A stretch of DNA of 64,000 bases from positions 92,023-156,022 of the forward strand of contig JAGBVI010000064.1 of the NCBI GenBank assembly GCA_017630395.1, read 5' to 3'. Below the pieces are notes generated by a model that was not told the DNA's origin, did no database searches, and saw only the letters and a program-made list of their open reading frames with translations. Shown in pieces: positions 34,578 to 42,516 of the stretch (positions within the stretch are counted from its first letter, which is position 1; each line of letters opens with the position of its first letter). The DNA is from Paludibacteraceae bacterium. Its GTDB lineage: Bacteria > Bacteroidota > Bacteroidia > Bacteroidales > Paludibacteraceae. A program made the translations under genes and the position numbers.

Positions 34578-34742
34578 TTAATCTTCCAAGATAAAGCCTT
34601 TATGACATATACAAGTTACATCGGATATATAATCACTAATTTCATCCTCGTCTGTCATTCCGTCAGGAATTTCAATCTCTGTCGGTATTGATTCTAAATC
34701 TACATCAAAATCAATATCCCATATAATATTTGTTGCTTTCAT
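34578..34742 (-). CDS. Small acidic protein
   Basis: 54 aa; begins MKATNIIWDIDFDVD. Strongly acidic, CICHKG near the C-terminus. RBS TGGAGGAAAATATT. Confidence 0.58.
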   Translation of the reverse strand: MKATNIIWDIDFDVDLESIPTEIEIPDGMTDEDEISDYISDVTCICHKGFILED

Positions 34743-34782
34743 AATATTTTCCTCCACTTAAAACCACACTTTTATTTGCTTA

Positions 34783-34884
34783 TTACTTGTGAAAATATAT
34801 CCTATATTCAACAGTAGTTTTATTACCGATACGCAATAACCTATTAAAAATGGACTTACAATTCACATATTTTCTATGTTTCAT
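34783..34884 (-). CDS. Very small basic protein
   Basis: 33 aa; begins MKHRKYVNCKSIFNR. Good RBS (GAGGTTAAGATAT) and standard spacers on both sides support it despite its size. Confidence 0.45.
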   Translation of the reverse strand: MKHRKYVNCKSIFNRLLRIGNKTTVEYRIYFHK

Positions 34885-34914
34885 ATATCTTAACCTCGTA
34901 AAATCACTCTTTTA

Positions 34915-35112
34915 TTACCAAAACCAAAGTTGTTCACCACCCCAACTCCATGATAATTCTTGTTCTTCAATTTCTTTTTCATGTTTTTTCAAAAATCTTT
35001 CTACTCCTCTTTTAGTAAGGAAATATAAACTTTGAAAACATTCATCTTTTCCCTTTTCTCTTAAATCTAATTGCCATATAACAATAGATGGAGTCCATTT
35101 TTCTTTTTTCAT
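34915..35112 (-). CDS. Hypothetical small protein
   Basis: 65 aa from ATG 35112 (RBS AAGGTGGTATATT). Helical middle with Trp-rich ends (SWSWGGEQLWFW). Longer in-frame reading only overlaps the upstream gene. Confidence 0.63.
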   Translation of the reverse strand: MKKEKWTPSIVIWQLDLREKGKDECFQSLYFLTKRGVERFLKKHEKEIEEQELSWSWGGEQLWFW

Positions 35113-35137
35113 AATATACCACCTTAAAATCGTCATT

Positions 35138-35365
35138 TTATCTTGCTTCGTCTTGATACACGTCTGCGAATCTCTTGCAAATATGTCCATCTTCATGTAC
35201 TAAGATATCTTCATTATAAAATGAATTAATATCAGCTTCTGTAACATTGTGTTCTTTGTTCCAACTATCTGCTTTGGTGTATGCTTCATCATAATCTGCC
35301 GTTTCTAAAATTGTTTCAATTGTATCACCAGAATAGTAATCTCTAATATCAACACAATAAATCAT
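35138..35365 (-). CDS. Hypothetical alpha/beta small protein
   Basis: 75 aa from ATG 35365 (RBS TGGAGGATTTTGTTT). Strand plus DYDEAYTKADSW helix, similar layout to 35396-35623 and 38582-38797. Confidence 0.64.
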   Translation of the reverse strand: MIYCVDIRDYYSGDTIETILETADYDEAYTKADSWNKEHNVTEADINSFYNEDILVHEDGHICKRFADVYQDEAR

Positions 35366-35395
35366 AAACAAAATCCTCCACTTAAAATTATCCTT

Positions 35396-35623
35396 TTAAT
35401 CTTCTTCGTTTTCTTCTCCGTCAATCAATTCAACTTCGACATCAAATATTGTGCCATCGGCATTTAATTCTGCATCATCATAGTCTACAAATACAGAATT
35501 ACCATTCCATTCGGTTTTGATATCCAGTTCATATCCCATTTCTTCTGCCTCTTCTCTGCTATCGGCTTCAACTTCCATTTCAAAACTAATTGTATATAAT
35601 CCTCTAACCTTATATGTATTCAT
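35396..35623 (-). CDS. Hypothetical acidic alpha/beta protein
   Basis: 75 aa from ATG 35623 (RBS GTGGAGGATTTTAAG). EADSREEAEEMGYEL helix between strands; very acidic tail. Confidence 0.64.
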   Translation of the reverse strand: MNTYKVRGLYTISFEMEVEADSREEAEEMGYELDIKTEWNGNSVFVDYDDAELNADGTIFDVEVELIDGEENEED

Positions 35624-35652
35624 CTTAAAATCCTCCACTTAAAATTACATTT

Positions 35653-35889
35653 TTATATCCAATCATCGTCATTCTCTCCATCATAATCAACAGAGCCACA
35701 CTGACTACCCTCTGTAATTACAACTGCCTCGTAGTCATCACCATAGAAAGCATTGATAGTGTGTTCTTCAATACAACTATCATCAATTTCCATTGCAAAA
35801 TCAGTGCCATATTTCTGCTTCATACCAATTCTAACTTCCATATCTTCATCAAAGTTTTCCAGAATATCAATCAAATCTCTTACCGTCAT
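35653..35889 (-). CDS. Hypothetical acidic protein
   Basis: 78 aa, begins MTVRDLIDILENFDEDMEV, a pattern common in small phage proteins and similar in plan to 8667-8903. Confidence 0.66.
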   Translation of the reverse strand: MTVRDLIDILENFDEDMEVRIGMKQKYGTDFAMEIDDSCIEEHTINAFYGDDYEAVVITEGSQCGSVDYDGENDDDWI

Positions 35890-35925
35890 AGCTAAATCCT
35901 CCGTATAATCTATAAAATAATTCTT

Positions 35926-36159
35926 TTATGCTTCTACAATCATTCCTATGCAATCCACAATCGTGTTTACATATCCTCTAATCGAATACCCATACATTGC
36001 CTTAAAACTTCTAATCTCTTTGTTATACTCTTTTACGGCAAGTTCCGCTTCATATATGCCCATAGGCATTTTTCCGTTGTTACATACCTTGTAGAAATTA
36101 ACTACCTTTTCGGCATAGTTCTGACAATTTGCTAATTCTCCATAGCTTATATTCCGCAT
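35926..36159 (-). CDS. Hypothetical helical protein
   Basis: 77 aa, helical; no recognised domain. Confidence 0.64.
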   Translation of the reverse strand: MRNISYGELANCQNYAEKVVNFYKVCNNGKMPMGIYEAELAVKEYNKEIRSFKAMYGYSIRGYVNTIVDCIGMIVEA

Positions 36160-36171
36160 CTTAAATCCTCC

Positions 36172-36525
36172 TTACAACTCAAAAAACTTTATCAATGCTT
36201 CACACATTGCATTTTCAAGTTTCTCTTTCCATTTAGGATTATTAAAGTCAATCTCGTAATGAACAAATGTGCTTGTATCTGTTTCTATACAATCTTCCTC
36301 TTCGTTATAATCCGTTCTATAAATCGCACTACAATTTATATTTTCGCTGGTAGTATTGTCGATACAGAGATTATATTCAACTCCTATATTATCTCCGAAT
36401 GATACATAAGCAAATCCCCATTCATCAAAGCAATTTGTGTCCGCAATCTCCTCCAATACTCTTTCTTTTACTGCATTACAATACCAAGAATATTCCTCTT
36501 TTTGTTTTAGTTCTTTGATAGTCAT
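36172..36525 (-). CDS. Hypothetical protein
   Basis: 117 aa, acidic, beta-rich centre with flanking helices. No recognised domain. Confidence 0.65.
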   Translation of the reverse strand: MTIKELKQKEEYSWYCNAVKERVLEEIADTNCFDEWGFAYVSFGDNIGVEYNLCIDNTTSENINCSAIYRTDYNEEEDCIETDTSTFVHYEIDFNNPKWKEKLENAMCEALIKFFEL

Positions 36526-36528
36526 TTG

Positions 36529-36717
36529 TTAATTCCTCCATTTTCTATCGTATCTTTTTCCTTCTAATACTCTTTTGCATCGTCTTATTTCACTTTTTAA
36601 TGCTTTGATTCTTAAAGCATGTGTACCTTTAGATTCAAGCTTTTTTAAAAGCTCTTCTTTTTCTTCAAGAAAATCTTCTATAAGATTTCTGCAACTTTCA
36701 TTTACTGTGTCATTCAT
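36529..36717 (-). CDS. Small coiled-coil protein
   Basis: 62 aa, highly charged helix (FLEEKEELLKKLESKG); 3 nt from the next gene. Confidence 0.62.
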   Translation of the reverse strand: MNDTVNESCRNLIEDFLEEKEELLKKLESKGTHALRIKALKSEIRRCKRVLEGKRYDRKWRN

Positions 36718-36732
36718 TATTAAAACCTCTGC

Positions 36733-37110
36733 TTATATTTCGTAACTTGAATAACATTCAAGCAACCAATCAACTAAGCCAACCAAATCCGTATCAAGAT
36801 AAATAGGCATTTCAGTATTGTCTACTTCTCCACTCTCTTCGTCATAAGGCATAAGCCAATCAATCTCATAATCACATTGCATCATGCTATTATAAGGCTG
36901 ATATGCTACCTTTGCACATAGTCTATATGTTCCGTCTGTGCAACTATCATTTTCTTCCTTTTCAAATCCGTCTGCCCATCCAAGCACAATTGCCCAATCA
37001 TTATCATTCTCGTCTCTACCTAAAATCCAATGATATGTTCCGTTATATTTTGTTTCCTTCATATCTTCAACTGCATTTATAAATTCTTTAATTAATGTTT
37101 TTCTACTCAT
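36733..37110 (-). CDS. Hypothetical protein
   Basis: 125 aa. The YHWILGRDENDNDWAIVLGW segment and acidic C-terminus occur in related small phage proteins; function unknown. Confidence 0.66.
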   Translation of the reverse strand: MSRKTLIKEFINAVEDMKETKYNGTYHWILGRDENDNDWAIVLGWADGFEKEENDSCTDGTYRLCAKVAYQPYNSMMQCDYEIDWLMPYDEESGEVDNTEMPIYLDTDLVGLVDWLLECYSSYEI

Positions 37111-37124
37111 TATTAAATCCTCCG

Positions 37125-37271
37125 TTAAATTTTGTTAATAATTTCTTCCAACATTTCTTTCACAATATCAATCTGCGCTTCACCCTCTGGAGCATTATAG
37201 AATAAGTCATCATACTGTGTTTCATTTACTATGTATTTTCTTAAATCTTCGTATAAGTCAATAATGTTCAT
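37125..37271 (-). CDS. Small acidic helical protein
   Basis: 48 aa; begins MNIIDLYEDLRKYIV. RBS GGAGAATGTT and 12-13 nt gaps to both neighbours. Confidence 0.55.
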   Translation of the reverse strand: MNIIDLYEDLRKYIVNETQYDDLFYNAPEGEAQIDIVKEMLEEIINKI

Positions 37272-37283
37272 AACATTCTCCGT

Positions 37284-37484
37284 TTATACAATTCTATATT
37301 CTTTTTCATATTCTTCTTTAGTTAGAATCTTATCAATGAAGTATTCTACTGGATGATAAAAATTATTTGCTTTTACATTTTCAAAGGATTTAATTGCTAA
37401 ATCGTTTGCAGTTTCCCAATCATACCCCTTATCTGCTATCATCCGTGTTGCTTTTTCTATGTTCTTTAATGTTTTATATTTCAT
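37284..37484 (-). CDS. Hypothetical helical protein
   Basis: 66 aa from ATG 37484 (RBS GGAGGAATTTAT). No recognised domain. Confidence 0.63.
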   Translation of the reverse strand: MKYKTLKNIEKATRMIADKGYDWETANDLAIKSFENVKANNFYHPVEYFIDKILTKEEYEKEYRIV

Positions 37485-37515
37485 ATAAATTCCTCCACTC
37501 AATAGTTTTATGCGA

Positions 37516-37713
37516 TTATTCAACTTCAAACAATACGGCTATATTCATATTGTTAAATCTTTCGGATAATGCTACCATTGTCTTGAACAGTTCTCTTTGC
37601 GATGTACGACAATCATATTCCGAATTGGCTCTACATTTGATATTATAAGTTTTTTCTCCTATGGCAAATCCACCGCAATTTATTTCTGATATTGTAAATG
37701 TTAATTCCTTCAT
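37516..37713 (-). CDS. Hypothetical protein
   Basis: 65 aa from ATG 37713 (RBS GGAGGATTTAATAGA). No recognised domain. Confidence 0.62.
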   Translation of the reverse strand: MKELTFTISEINCGGFAIGEKTYNIKCRANSEYDCRTSQRELFKTMVALSERFNNMNIAVLFEVE

Positions 37714-37729
37714 TCTATTAAATCCTCCG

Positions 37730-37930
37730 TCAGTTATTGTCCGCATATTTCTGTGCCTCTCTTAAGGTCTTAAAACTTTCAAACATATTTTCATCGTCAT
37801 TTACTGTATAAAATACTTTGATTCTTCCGCTATACTCTCCCGTAAGAGCATCATATTTCCTATCTTCTTCTCTATTAATAATATATCCATTTCTAACTTC
37901 CAACTGCTCACATTTGATACACTTCATCAT
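37730..37930 (-). CDS. Hypothetical small alpha/beta protein
   Basis: 66 aa; CIKC near the start, strand-rich centre and FKTLREAQKYADN helix at the end. Confidence 0.63.
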   Translation of the reverse strand: MMKCIKCEQLEVRNGYIINREEDRKYDALTGEYSGRIKVFYTVNDDENMFESFKTLREAQKYADNN

Positions 37931-37966
37931 ATTTGTAATTTCTCCGTTAAATAGCTTTATGTGATT

Positions 37967-38146
37967 TTAACAATCAATTTTGTGTAAATCGTATTCGCAA
38001 CAAGGAAAGAATTTAATACCTTCTTCCGTATAAAGCACGAATATCTTTTTTCGTTTTCCTTCAAAGTTATAGTCAATATGCATATGGTATACTTTATCAA
38101 CGGCTTCATATGTTTCGTTTTTCTTATCAAAAAATACAATTCTCAT
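37967..38146 (-). CDS. Hypothetical beta-rich small protein
   Basis: 59 aa; begins MRIVFFDKKNETYEAV. Chosen over a similarly long overlapping frame because it has the RBS (GGAGGATATT) and fits the spacing of its neighbours. Confidence 0.6.
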   Translation of the reverse strand: MRIVFFDKKNETYEAVDKVYHMHIDYNFEGKRKKIFVLYTEEGIKFFPCCEYDLHKIDC

Positions 38147-38178
38147 AATATCCTCCGTCTTAAAATGGTTTTACATGG

Positions 38179-38544
38179 TTAATATCCATAATGTACAATT
38201 TGTATTTCGTCCCACTCACTTTCATCAATGCCTTTGAGCAATCCTAACAGCACATTCAATCTTCTATAACTTTTGCCATCTGCTATAAGTTTTTCCAAAT
38301 AACCAATAACAGTTTTACAATCTGTATAGGTCATTGCATTCCCATACTTATCTGTCTGTGTTGATTCGTCCATACTGTCAACGAAAAGTTCGTAATCAAC
38401 CTTCTTATCAAATAAAGATGTAAATCCATCATACATGCCCGACATCTTAATATCTGCGATTTTGTTTGCCCATACATAAGACATTCCATTGCCGTGATTA
38501 ATTTCATTTCTGTCTACAACAAATATTCTACTCTCATATCCCAT
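38179..38544 (-). CDS. Hypothetical protein
   Basis: 121 aa. ESRIFVVDRNE opening and LFVDSMDESTQTDKYG segment; resembles small phage proteins annotated only as hypothetical. Confidence 0.66.
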   Translation of the reverse strand: MGYESRIFVVDRNEINHGNGMSYVWANKIADIKMSGMYDGFTSLFDKKVDYELFVDSMDESTQTDKYGNAMTYTDCKTVIGYLEKLIADGKSYRRLNVLLGLLKGIDESEWDEIQIVHYGY

Positions 38545-38581
38545 GATAAATTCCTCCGTTTAAAATAGTAGTTTTATGTGG

Positions 38582-38797
38582 TTAAAAATTGTAGGTTTTT
38601 CTTGCTACCAAATATTCTTCTTCATTGTCATACTTTGCAAGCTTCCAATTAAAAGGATAGCTTACTGATTTCCACAACATCATATCGTCCAGCTCTTCGT
38701 GTTCCATCAAATACTTACAAAGTGCTTGTCTTTCGTTCTCTGCGGTTACATAACAATAAACTTCTGCGTATCTGTTGCCGATTTCAAAAACTTCCAT
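38582..38797 (-). CDS. Hypothetical small alpha/beta protein
   Basis: 71 aa from ATG 38797 (RBS TGGAGGAAAAGCAG). Strand then ENERQALCKYLMEH helix; same plan as neighbouring small genes. Confidence 0.63.
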   Translation of the reverse strand: MEVFEIGNRYAEVYCYVTAENERQALCKYLMEHEELDDMMLWKSVSYPFNWKLAKYDNEEEYLVARKTYNF

Positions 38798-38826
38798 CTG
38801 CTTTTCCTCCACTTAAAATGTGATTT

Positions 38827-39015
38827 TTATGTTCCGTAATAAACTTCGCAAATATCATTATCAAATCTTATTTCTTCTAATGTTTTATCTTTCCATAAAT
38901 TATAATCATAGTATGTTCTTTTTAAAATTTGTTCAGCTTCATTCTTATTTGTTGCCCTTACAACTCCTGCAACTTTTTCTCCTTGAATATATCCATAAAA
39001 TCTATAAAATTTCAT
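38827..39015 (-). CDS. Hypothetical small alpha/beta protein
   Basis: 62 aa from ATG 39015 (RBS TGGAGGATTTAATAG). GVVRATNKNEAEQILKR segment; same fold type as 38582-38797. Confidence 0.63.
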   Translation of the reverse strand: MKFYRFYGYIQGEKVAGVVRATNKNEAEQILKRTYYDYNLWKDKTLEEIRFDNDICEVYYGT

Positions 39016-39056
39016 TTCTATTAAATCCTCCACTTAAAATACATGTTTTATTTGTG

Positions 39057-39224
39057 TTAATGAGCTTCAATAAATACTCTTGCTTGAATAATTCCGTCCG
39101 TATCAAGCTTATTTATTTTATCCGTAAATTCTTGTGCTTTCTTTTTACTGGTGTATCTTTCCCACATCAACTCCCTTCTGTTCATTACTCTGTTAAATAC
39201 GCTGATTCTATAAATTTTTCTCAT
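39057..39224 (-). CDS. Hypothetical small alpha/beta protein
   Basis: 55 aa from ATG 39224 (RBS AAGGAGAATTTAATT). Basic; TSKKKAQEFTDKINK helix. Confidence 0.6.
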   Translation of the reverse strand: MRKIYRISVFNRVMNRRELMWERYTSKKKAQEFTDKINKLDTDGIIQARVFIEAH

Positions 39225-39264
39225 AATTAAATTCTCCTTATTTTTGTTTAATAACTCAATTCCA

Positions 39265-39286
39265 TGCAGAAGATTTCTCTTCTGCA
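39265..39286 (-). repeat. Intergenic hairpin
   Basis: Perfect 8-bp stem TGCAGAAG/CTTCTGCA with a 6-nt loop, between the stop of 39322-39822 and the next start. No U-run; may mark an mRNA 3' end or processing site. Confidence 0.55.
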
Positions 39287-39321
39287 CAGTGTTCAATTAT
39301 TAAACCTTATAAACTTATTTG

Positions 39322-39822
39322 TTATTCTTCTTCCTCATAAGGCACATTGCATTTGATATTTGTTAATACATAACTCCAAGCTGTTCCCCAATGAGTTACA
39401 CCCCATACATACATATCAAGTTCTTCATTGTAGTAAACAATTTCATTGATTTCCTTAAGAATTTCCGCTCCATTGTCACTTACAATGTAATACTGAAAAC
39501 ATTCTTCGTTATAAGAATTTTCCTGCTCTTCTTCAAGTTCATTGATTTTATCCTGCAACTCTTCAATTTCTTCCGTATGTTCATCGTTTTCATTGTCAAG
39601 CATCAGTTCTTCAATCTGTTCTTGAAGTTCTTCAATTTCTTCCGTGTTGTCTATTGTTCCGCTTTCCTGTTCCCAATATCCGATATCATAAGTTTTCTGA
39701 ATAATATCGTTATTGAGTACGGCATCAAAGCTCTTTGCTAATGTTCCGTAGTCAACATAACCGTTCTGCTGACCATATTCGCTAATTTCGTTTCCGTAAA
39801 AGTATTTTCCGTGTACTACCAT
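39322..39822 (-). CDS. Coiled-coil acidic protein
   Basis: 166 aa. Central coiled coil (about 60-97) with near-repeat units EEIEELQEQIEEL and EEIEELQDKINEL; Tyr-rich flanks. Function unknown. Confidence 0.68.
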   Translation of the reverse strand: MVVHGKYFYGNEISEYGQQNGYVDYGTLAKSFDAVLNNDIIQKTYDIGYWEQESGTIDNTEEIEELQEQIEELMLDNENDEHTEEIEELQDKINELEEEQENSYNEECFQYYIVSDNGAEILKEINEIVYYNEELDMYVWGVTHWGTAWSYVLTNIKCNVPYEEEE

Positions 39823-39870
39823 TTTTGATTTCTCCTTTTTATATAAGTTTATTTGTTGATTTGTTTAGGA

Positions 39871-39890
39871 GGACGATTTTTCAATCGTCC
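39871..39890 (-). repeat. Intergenic hairpin overlapping a stop codon
   Basis: 8-bp stem GGACGATT/AATCGTCC with a 4-nt loop; the TGA of the gene at 39881-40075 lies within it. Positioned like the ribozyme-linked hairpins further up the operon. Confidence 0.55.
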
Positions 39891-40075
39891 ACTTTAATAA
39901 TGATACAAGGTTTATGGTTTTTAATATCCAAATACCATTTTTCCACCTCATACCCTTCTAATAAGTCATATAGCTCTGGTGTTAATTCCTTTACATATTG
40001 TCCGTAATCAATGTAGACATGTTCAAAATTTTCCAAGCTGTCAAAAAGAAATTCATTCAAAGTCATTTGAAACAC
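39881..40075 (-). CDS. Hypothetical acidic protein
   Basis: 64 aa; begins MFQMTLNEFLFDSLENF. First gene below the promoter at 40115-40143. Confidence 0.6.
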   Translation of the reverse strand: MFQMTLNEFLFDSLENFEHVYIDYGQYVKELTPELYDLLEGYEVEKWYLDIKNHKPCIIIKVDD

Positions 40076-40114
40076 ATCCTTTTCGATTTTGTTGTACTTC
40101 TTATCTTCGATACC

Positions 40115-40143
40115 ATTGTATCACATAAAACATACCTTGTCAA
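40115..40143 (-). promoter_or_regulatory. Perfect sigma-A promoter
   Basis: Minus strand TTGACA (40138-40143), 17 bp, TACAAT (40115-40120). Serves the genes from 40075 leftward; it lies just after the ribozyme-rich segment ends. Confidence 0.82.
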
Positions 40144-40245
40144 GTAGTTTATTGAAAATTCTTGAAAATTCTTGAAAATTTTTTAATGTTTACAAATTGT
40201 TCATAAACAAATTTTCCGTTGTTAATCAATGGATATTGCTATTGT

Positions 40246-40452
40246 TTACTCAATGGTTTTTCCAATAGCGTTCATACAAACCTCACGGAAGAATGTATTT
40301 TTTGCGATTCCATGATTCTCGCAATATGCATTAATTGCTTCGATTTCTTCAATCTTAAAGCATATTGATTGATACTTGAAATTCTTTTCTGTGTATTTTT
40401 TCCGAGCTTTCTTGTTACTTTCAAGCTGGTTTTTCTGTGTATTCTTTGCCAT
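40246..40452 (-). CDS. Ribbon-helix-helix (CopG/Arc-like) protein
   Basis: 68 aa. Very basic N-terminus, then YQSICFKIEEIEAINAYCENHGIAK-type strand-helix-helix ending NTFFREVC. Fits the RH3/CopG family of small DNA-binding repressors. Candidate regulator of the adjacent promoters. Confidence 0.7.
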   Translation of the reverse strand: MAKNTQKNQLESNKKARKKYTEKNFKYQSICFKIEEIEAINAYCENHGIAKNTFFREVCMNAIGKTIE

Positions 40453-40476
40453 TATTTATCCTTCCTTTCCTTTGTT

Positions 40477-40556
40477 AGCATACCCACTACTTTAGATATG
40501 TGGTGTGTAGCTTTAACGGAAAGCGATTAAACTTTCCGCCTATCAGCTTTTATGCT
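40477..40556 (-). ncRNA. Three-stem structured RNA, class A copy 1
   Basis: Read on the minus strand: CTGATAGG, hairpin CGGAAAG/CTTTCCG, TTAAAGCTAC, then CCAC/GTGG stem enclosing the conserved ATATCTAAAGTA loop; outer arms GCATA/TATGC. Fills the junction between genes 40557-40901 and 40246-40452. Confidence 0.68.
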
Positions 40557-40901
40557 TTACTGAATATCCACCGCAAAATCAACTTCATAATCATCACTAA
40601 AAAGTTCGTTATAACCTCTGCTGTCATACTCTGCCGTGATAACAATTCGGTTGATTTCTTCTTCAAAAGTGATTTTTCCAAACTGTGAAAGATATTCTTC
40701 CACTCTTTCCGCATATTCGGGATTACAAGAAACAAAGATTTTGTTAGTTCCGCTGAGATTTTCCAACTTGTAGAAAATATCCTTGTTGTCTCTCACATTA
40801 TTGAAAATGTGCAGAAACGACATAGCATATTGCTGGATATCATTTCCAAGGTCAACAGTAAATTCTATAGCTTTGCTCTTTTCGTGTGAATACTTAATCA
40901 T
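40557..40901 (-). CDS. Hypothetical protein
   Basis: 114 aa from ATG 40901 (GGAAAATATT upstream). Alpha/beta, acidic; no recognised domain. Flanked on both sides by class A RNA elements. Confidence 0.62.
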   Translation of the reverse strand: MIKYSHEKSKAIEFTVDLGNDIQQYAMSFLHIFNNVRDNKDIFYKLENLSGTNKIFVSCNPEYAERVEEYLSQFGKITFEEEINRIVITAEYDSRGYNELFSDDYEVDFAVDIQ

Positions 40902-40928
40902 AATATTTTCCTTTTCTTTTTGTAAATT

Positions 40929-41005
40929 TAGCACCTACCTACTTTGGATATGGTAGCGTAGCTTTAAACAAGCGGATTTTCCGCTTGTCCCATCAGCATT
41001 ATGCT
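40929..41005 (-). ncRNA. Three-stem structured RNA, class A copy 2
   Basis: Minus strand: CTGATGGG, hairpin ACAAGCGGA/TCCGCTTGT, TTAAAGCTAC, then CTACC/GGTAG enclosing ATATCCAAAGTA. The hairpin arms are entirely different from copy 1 yet fully paired (covariation). Confidence 0.68.
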
Positions 41006-41196
41006 TCAAGTTCTTCCGTGTTAATTTCTCTCCCGCTTTTAGTCCAATAAGTTACGCTAATTTCATAACCTTCTGTTTCGGGAAATTTCTCTTTGAATAC
41101 TTTGTATACTTCTTTTAATTTCCGTTCACTTACGATACTACGCTCATGTGTAGCGAAGAAATGTTGTCCATTTAGAGCTACATTGATTTCATACAT
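40999..41196 (-). CDS. Hypothetical protein
   Basis: 65 aa; begins MYEINVALNGQHFFAT. Its stop codon lies inside the class A element. Overlaps nothing upstream (14-nt gap, RBS AAGGAGGCTG). Confidence 0.62.
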   Translation of the reverse strand: MYEINVALNGQHFFATHERSIVSERKLKEVYKVFKEKFPETEGYEISVTYWTKSGREINTEELEA

Positions 41197-41210
41197 TGTT
41201 TTCAGCCTCC

Positions 41211-41543
41211 TTATGCTTCATTATGCTTATCAATAATTTTCTGTAAAGCTGGTGTGATATTTTCCAAGATTGTATATCCGTGATATTCCAAAGCTTCTTT
41301 TGCACCTTCTACAAGAAATAATTGATTAACATACTCATATTGAACATCTTCGACAAATCTGTCCGCAGGGACATATCCTTGAATATCGTTATAATCGGGG
41401 TTAATATAATCTATTCCCGCAACTAATTCAAGCTCCCAAGTGATAAAATCTGTAGCGGAGTATGTTTCAAATTTTCCGACTTTGTACACAAATTTTTCTT
41501 CATTGGTAACATAGAATTTGTGATTTTCAAGATAATGTTTCAT
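41211..41543 (-). CDS. Hypothetical protein
   Basis: 110 aa; begins MKHYLENHKFYVTNEE. No recognised domain. RBS AAGGGAGAGAAAATT follows class A copy 3. Confidence 0.64.
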   Translation of the reverse strand: MKHYLENHKFYVTNEEKFVYKVGKFETYSATDFITWELELVAGIDYINPDYNDIQGYVPADRFVEDVQYEYVNQLFLVEGAKEALEYHGYTILENITPALQKIIDKHNEA

Positions 41544-41570
41544 AATTTTCTCTCCCTTTTCTCTTTTTCC

Positions 41571-41648
41571 ATCTGCCCGTTACTTTGAATATACGGGGAG
41601 TTGGTTTAACATGGAGAATATTTTCTCCATGCTCATCACCTATCAGAT
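41571..41648 (-). ncRNA. Three-stem structured RNA, class A copy 3
   Basis: Minus strand: outer ATCTG/CAGAT, CTGATAGGTGATGA, hairpin CATGGAGAA/TTCTCCATG, TTAAACCAAC, stem CCCGT/ACGGG enclosing ATATTCAAAGTA. The TGA stop of the upstream gene is part of the conserved CTGATAGG box. Confidence 0.7.
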
Positions 41649-41927
41649 TCTCGGTAATAAAATTCTTCCAAGTTTTTTCCGTAATTCTTCAAAAGATTTG
41701 CTCTTGTAATCTGGATTCATCCAAACATATTCAAGCGTATCACTATCAACATCAATTATTCCGTATGCTCCGTGCTGAATACAAGCCTTTTTCGCTTCTT
41801 CAAAAGAATCAAAGATAATAGCGTATTTGATTCCTTCAAAACGCTCTTCATAAAGTGTATTTCCGCAATGCATATAATCCGCTTCGGTCATATCATAGGG
41901 AGCTTTGAGTTTTACTTGATATTTCAT
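41643..41927 (-). CDS. Hypothetical protein
   Basis: 94 aa from ATG 41927 (RBS AAGTGGAGGAAAAT). DSFEEAKKACIQHG helix between strands; first gene below the promoter at 41955-41983. Confidence 0.64.
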   Translation of the reverse strand: MKYQVKLKAPYDMTEADYMHCGNTLYEERFEGIKYAIIFDSFEEAKKACIQHGAYGIIDVDSDTLEYVWMNPDYKSKSFEELRKKLGRILLPRI

Positions 41928-41954
41928 ATTTTCCTCCACTTGATTTTCTAATAC

Positions 41955-41983
41955 TATTCTATCATACTTTACAAGGTATTGCA
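41955..41983 (-). promoter_or_regulatory. Sigma-A-like promoter with overlapping inverted repeat
   Basis: Minus strand TTGCAA (41978-41983), 17 bp, TAGAAT (41955-41960). The -35 region is bracketed by an inverted repeat ACTTTACA (41965-41972) / TGTAAAGT (41986-41993), a candidate operator. The spacer shares TGTAAAGTATGATA with the promoter at 45288-45316. Confidence 0.65.
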
Positions 41984-42037
41984 AGATGTAAAGTTATACA
42001 AAAATTCCGTCTGTGTTTTGTATAACTTGTACAATTG

Positions 42038-42217
42038 TCAGTTCTTAATTTCCATAAAGTCATATCCTCCACAAGTTCCTTTTTCAATTCTCTTGTCAAG
42101 TTTTCTTGTAAAGTCTAATCCTTCGTCTATATTATGAAAAATTTTCTGCTTTTCGTCACCTTGTCCGTTGATATAATAGCAAATCCAAGTTCTTTTATTT
42201 TTCATATTATTTTCCAT
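42038..42217 (-). CDS. Small hypothetical protein
   Basis: 59 aa; begins MENNMKNKRTWICYYI. RBS AAGGAGAAAATCAT. No recognised domain. Confidence 0.58.
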   Translation of the reverse strand: MENNMKNKRTWICYYINGQGDEKQKIFHNIDEGLDFTRKLDKRIEKGTCGGYDFMEIKN

Positions 42218-42243
42218 ATGATTTTCTCCTTTTCTCTTTTTAT

Positions 42244-42319
42244 AAACTGTCCGCTACTTTGAATATGCGGTATGTCAGTTTACAGACGGAAAATTCCGTC
42301 TGTCATCACTTGTCAGTTT
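42244..42319 (-). ncRNA. Three-stem structured RNA, class A copy 4
   Basis: Minus strand: outer AAACTG/CAGTTT, GACAAGTGATGA, hairpin ACAGACGGA/TCCGTCTGT, TAAACTGAC, stem CCGC/GCGG enclosing ATATTCAAAGTA. The junction triplet pair here is AGT/ACT where other copies have GGT/ACC. Confidence 0.7.
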
Positions 42320-42331
42320 TAAAATATGATT

Positions 42332-42484
42332 TTATTTACTGTAATATTCTATTAAGATTTTCACAGCTTTTTCGTCAAGGTTGATGGCGTTTGTGTCATC
42401 ACCTTTAACTCTGCACAGATAAAATTCATCTTGCTTCATAGCGTTTAAAATATCCGTTAAGATTTTTACCTTGTAATCATCCAT
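42332..42484 (-). CDS. Small hypothetical protein
   Basis: 50 aa from ATG 42484 (AAAAGGAAAAAATGTT upstream). Helix then strand; bracketed by a class A element and a twister ribozyme. Confidence 0.55.
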   Translation of the reverse strand: MDDYKVKILTDILNAMKQDEFYLCRVKGDDTNAINLDEKAVKILIEYYSK

Positions 42485-42516
42485 AACATTTTTTCCTTTT
42501 CTTTTTATAAAATTTT

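Noticed and set aside
37957-38139. 60-codon minus-strand frame
   Set aside because: Overlaps in another frame a gene (37967-38146) that has the RBS and correct spacing; judged a shadow.
39265-39890. Hairpins at 39265 and 39871 as terminators
   Set aside because: Neither is followed by a U-run on the minus strand and genes continue closely downstream.
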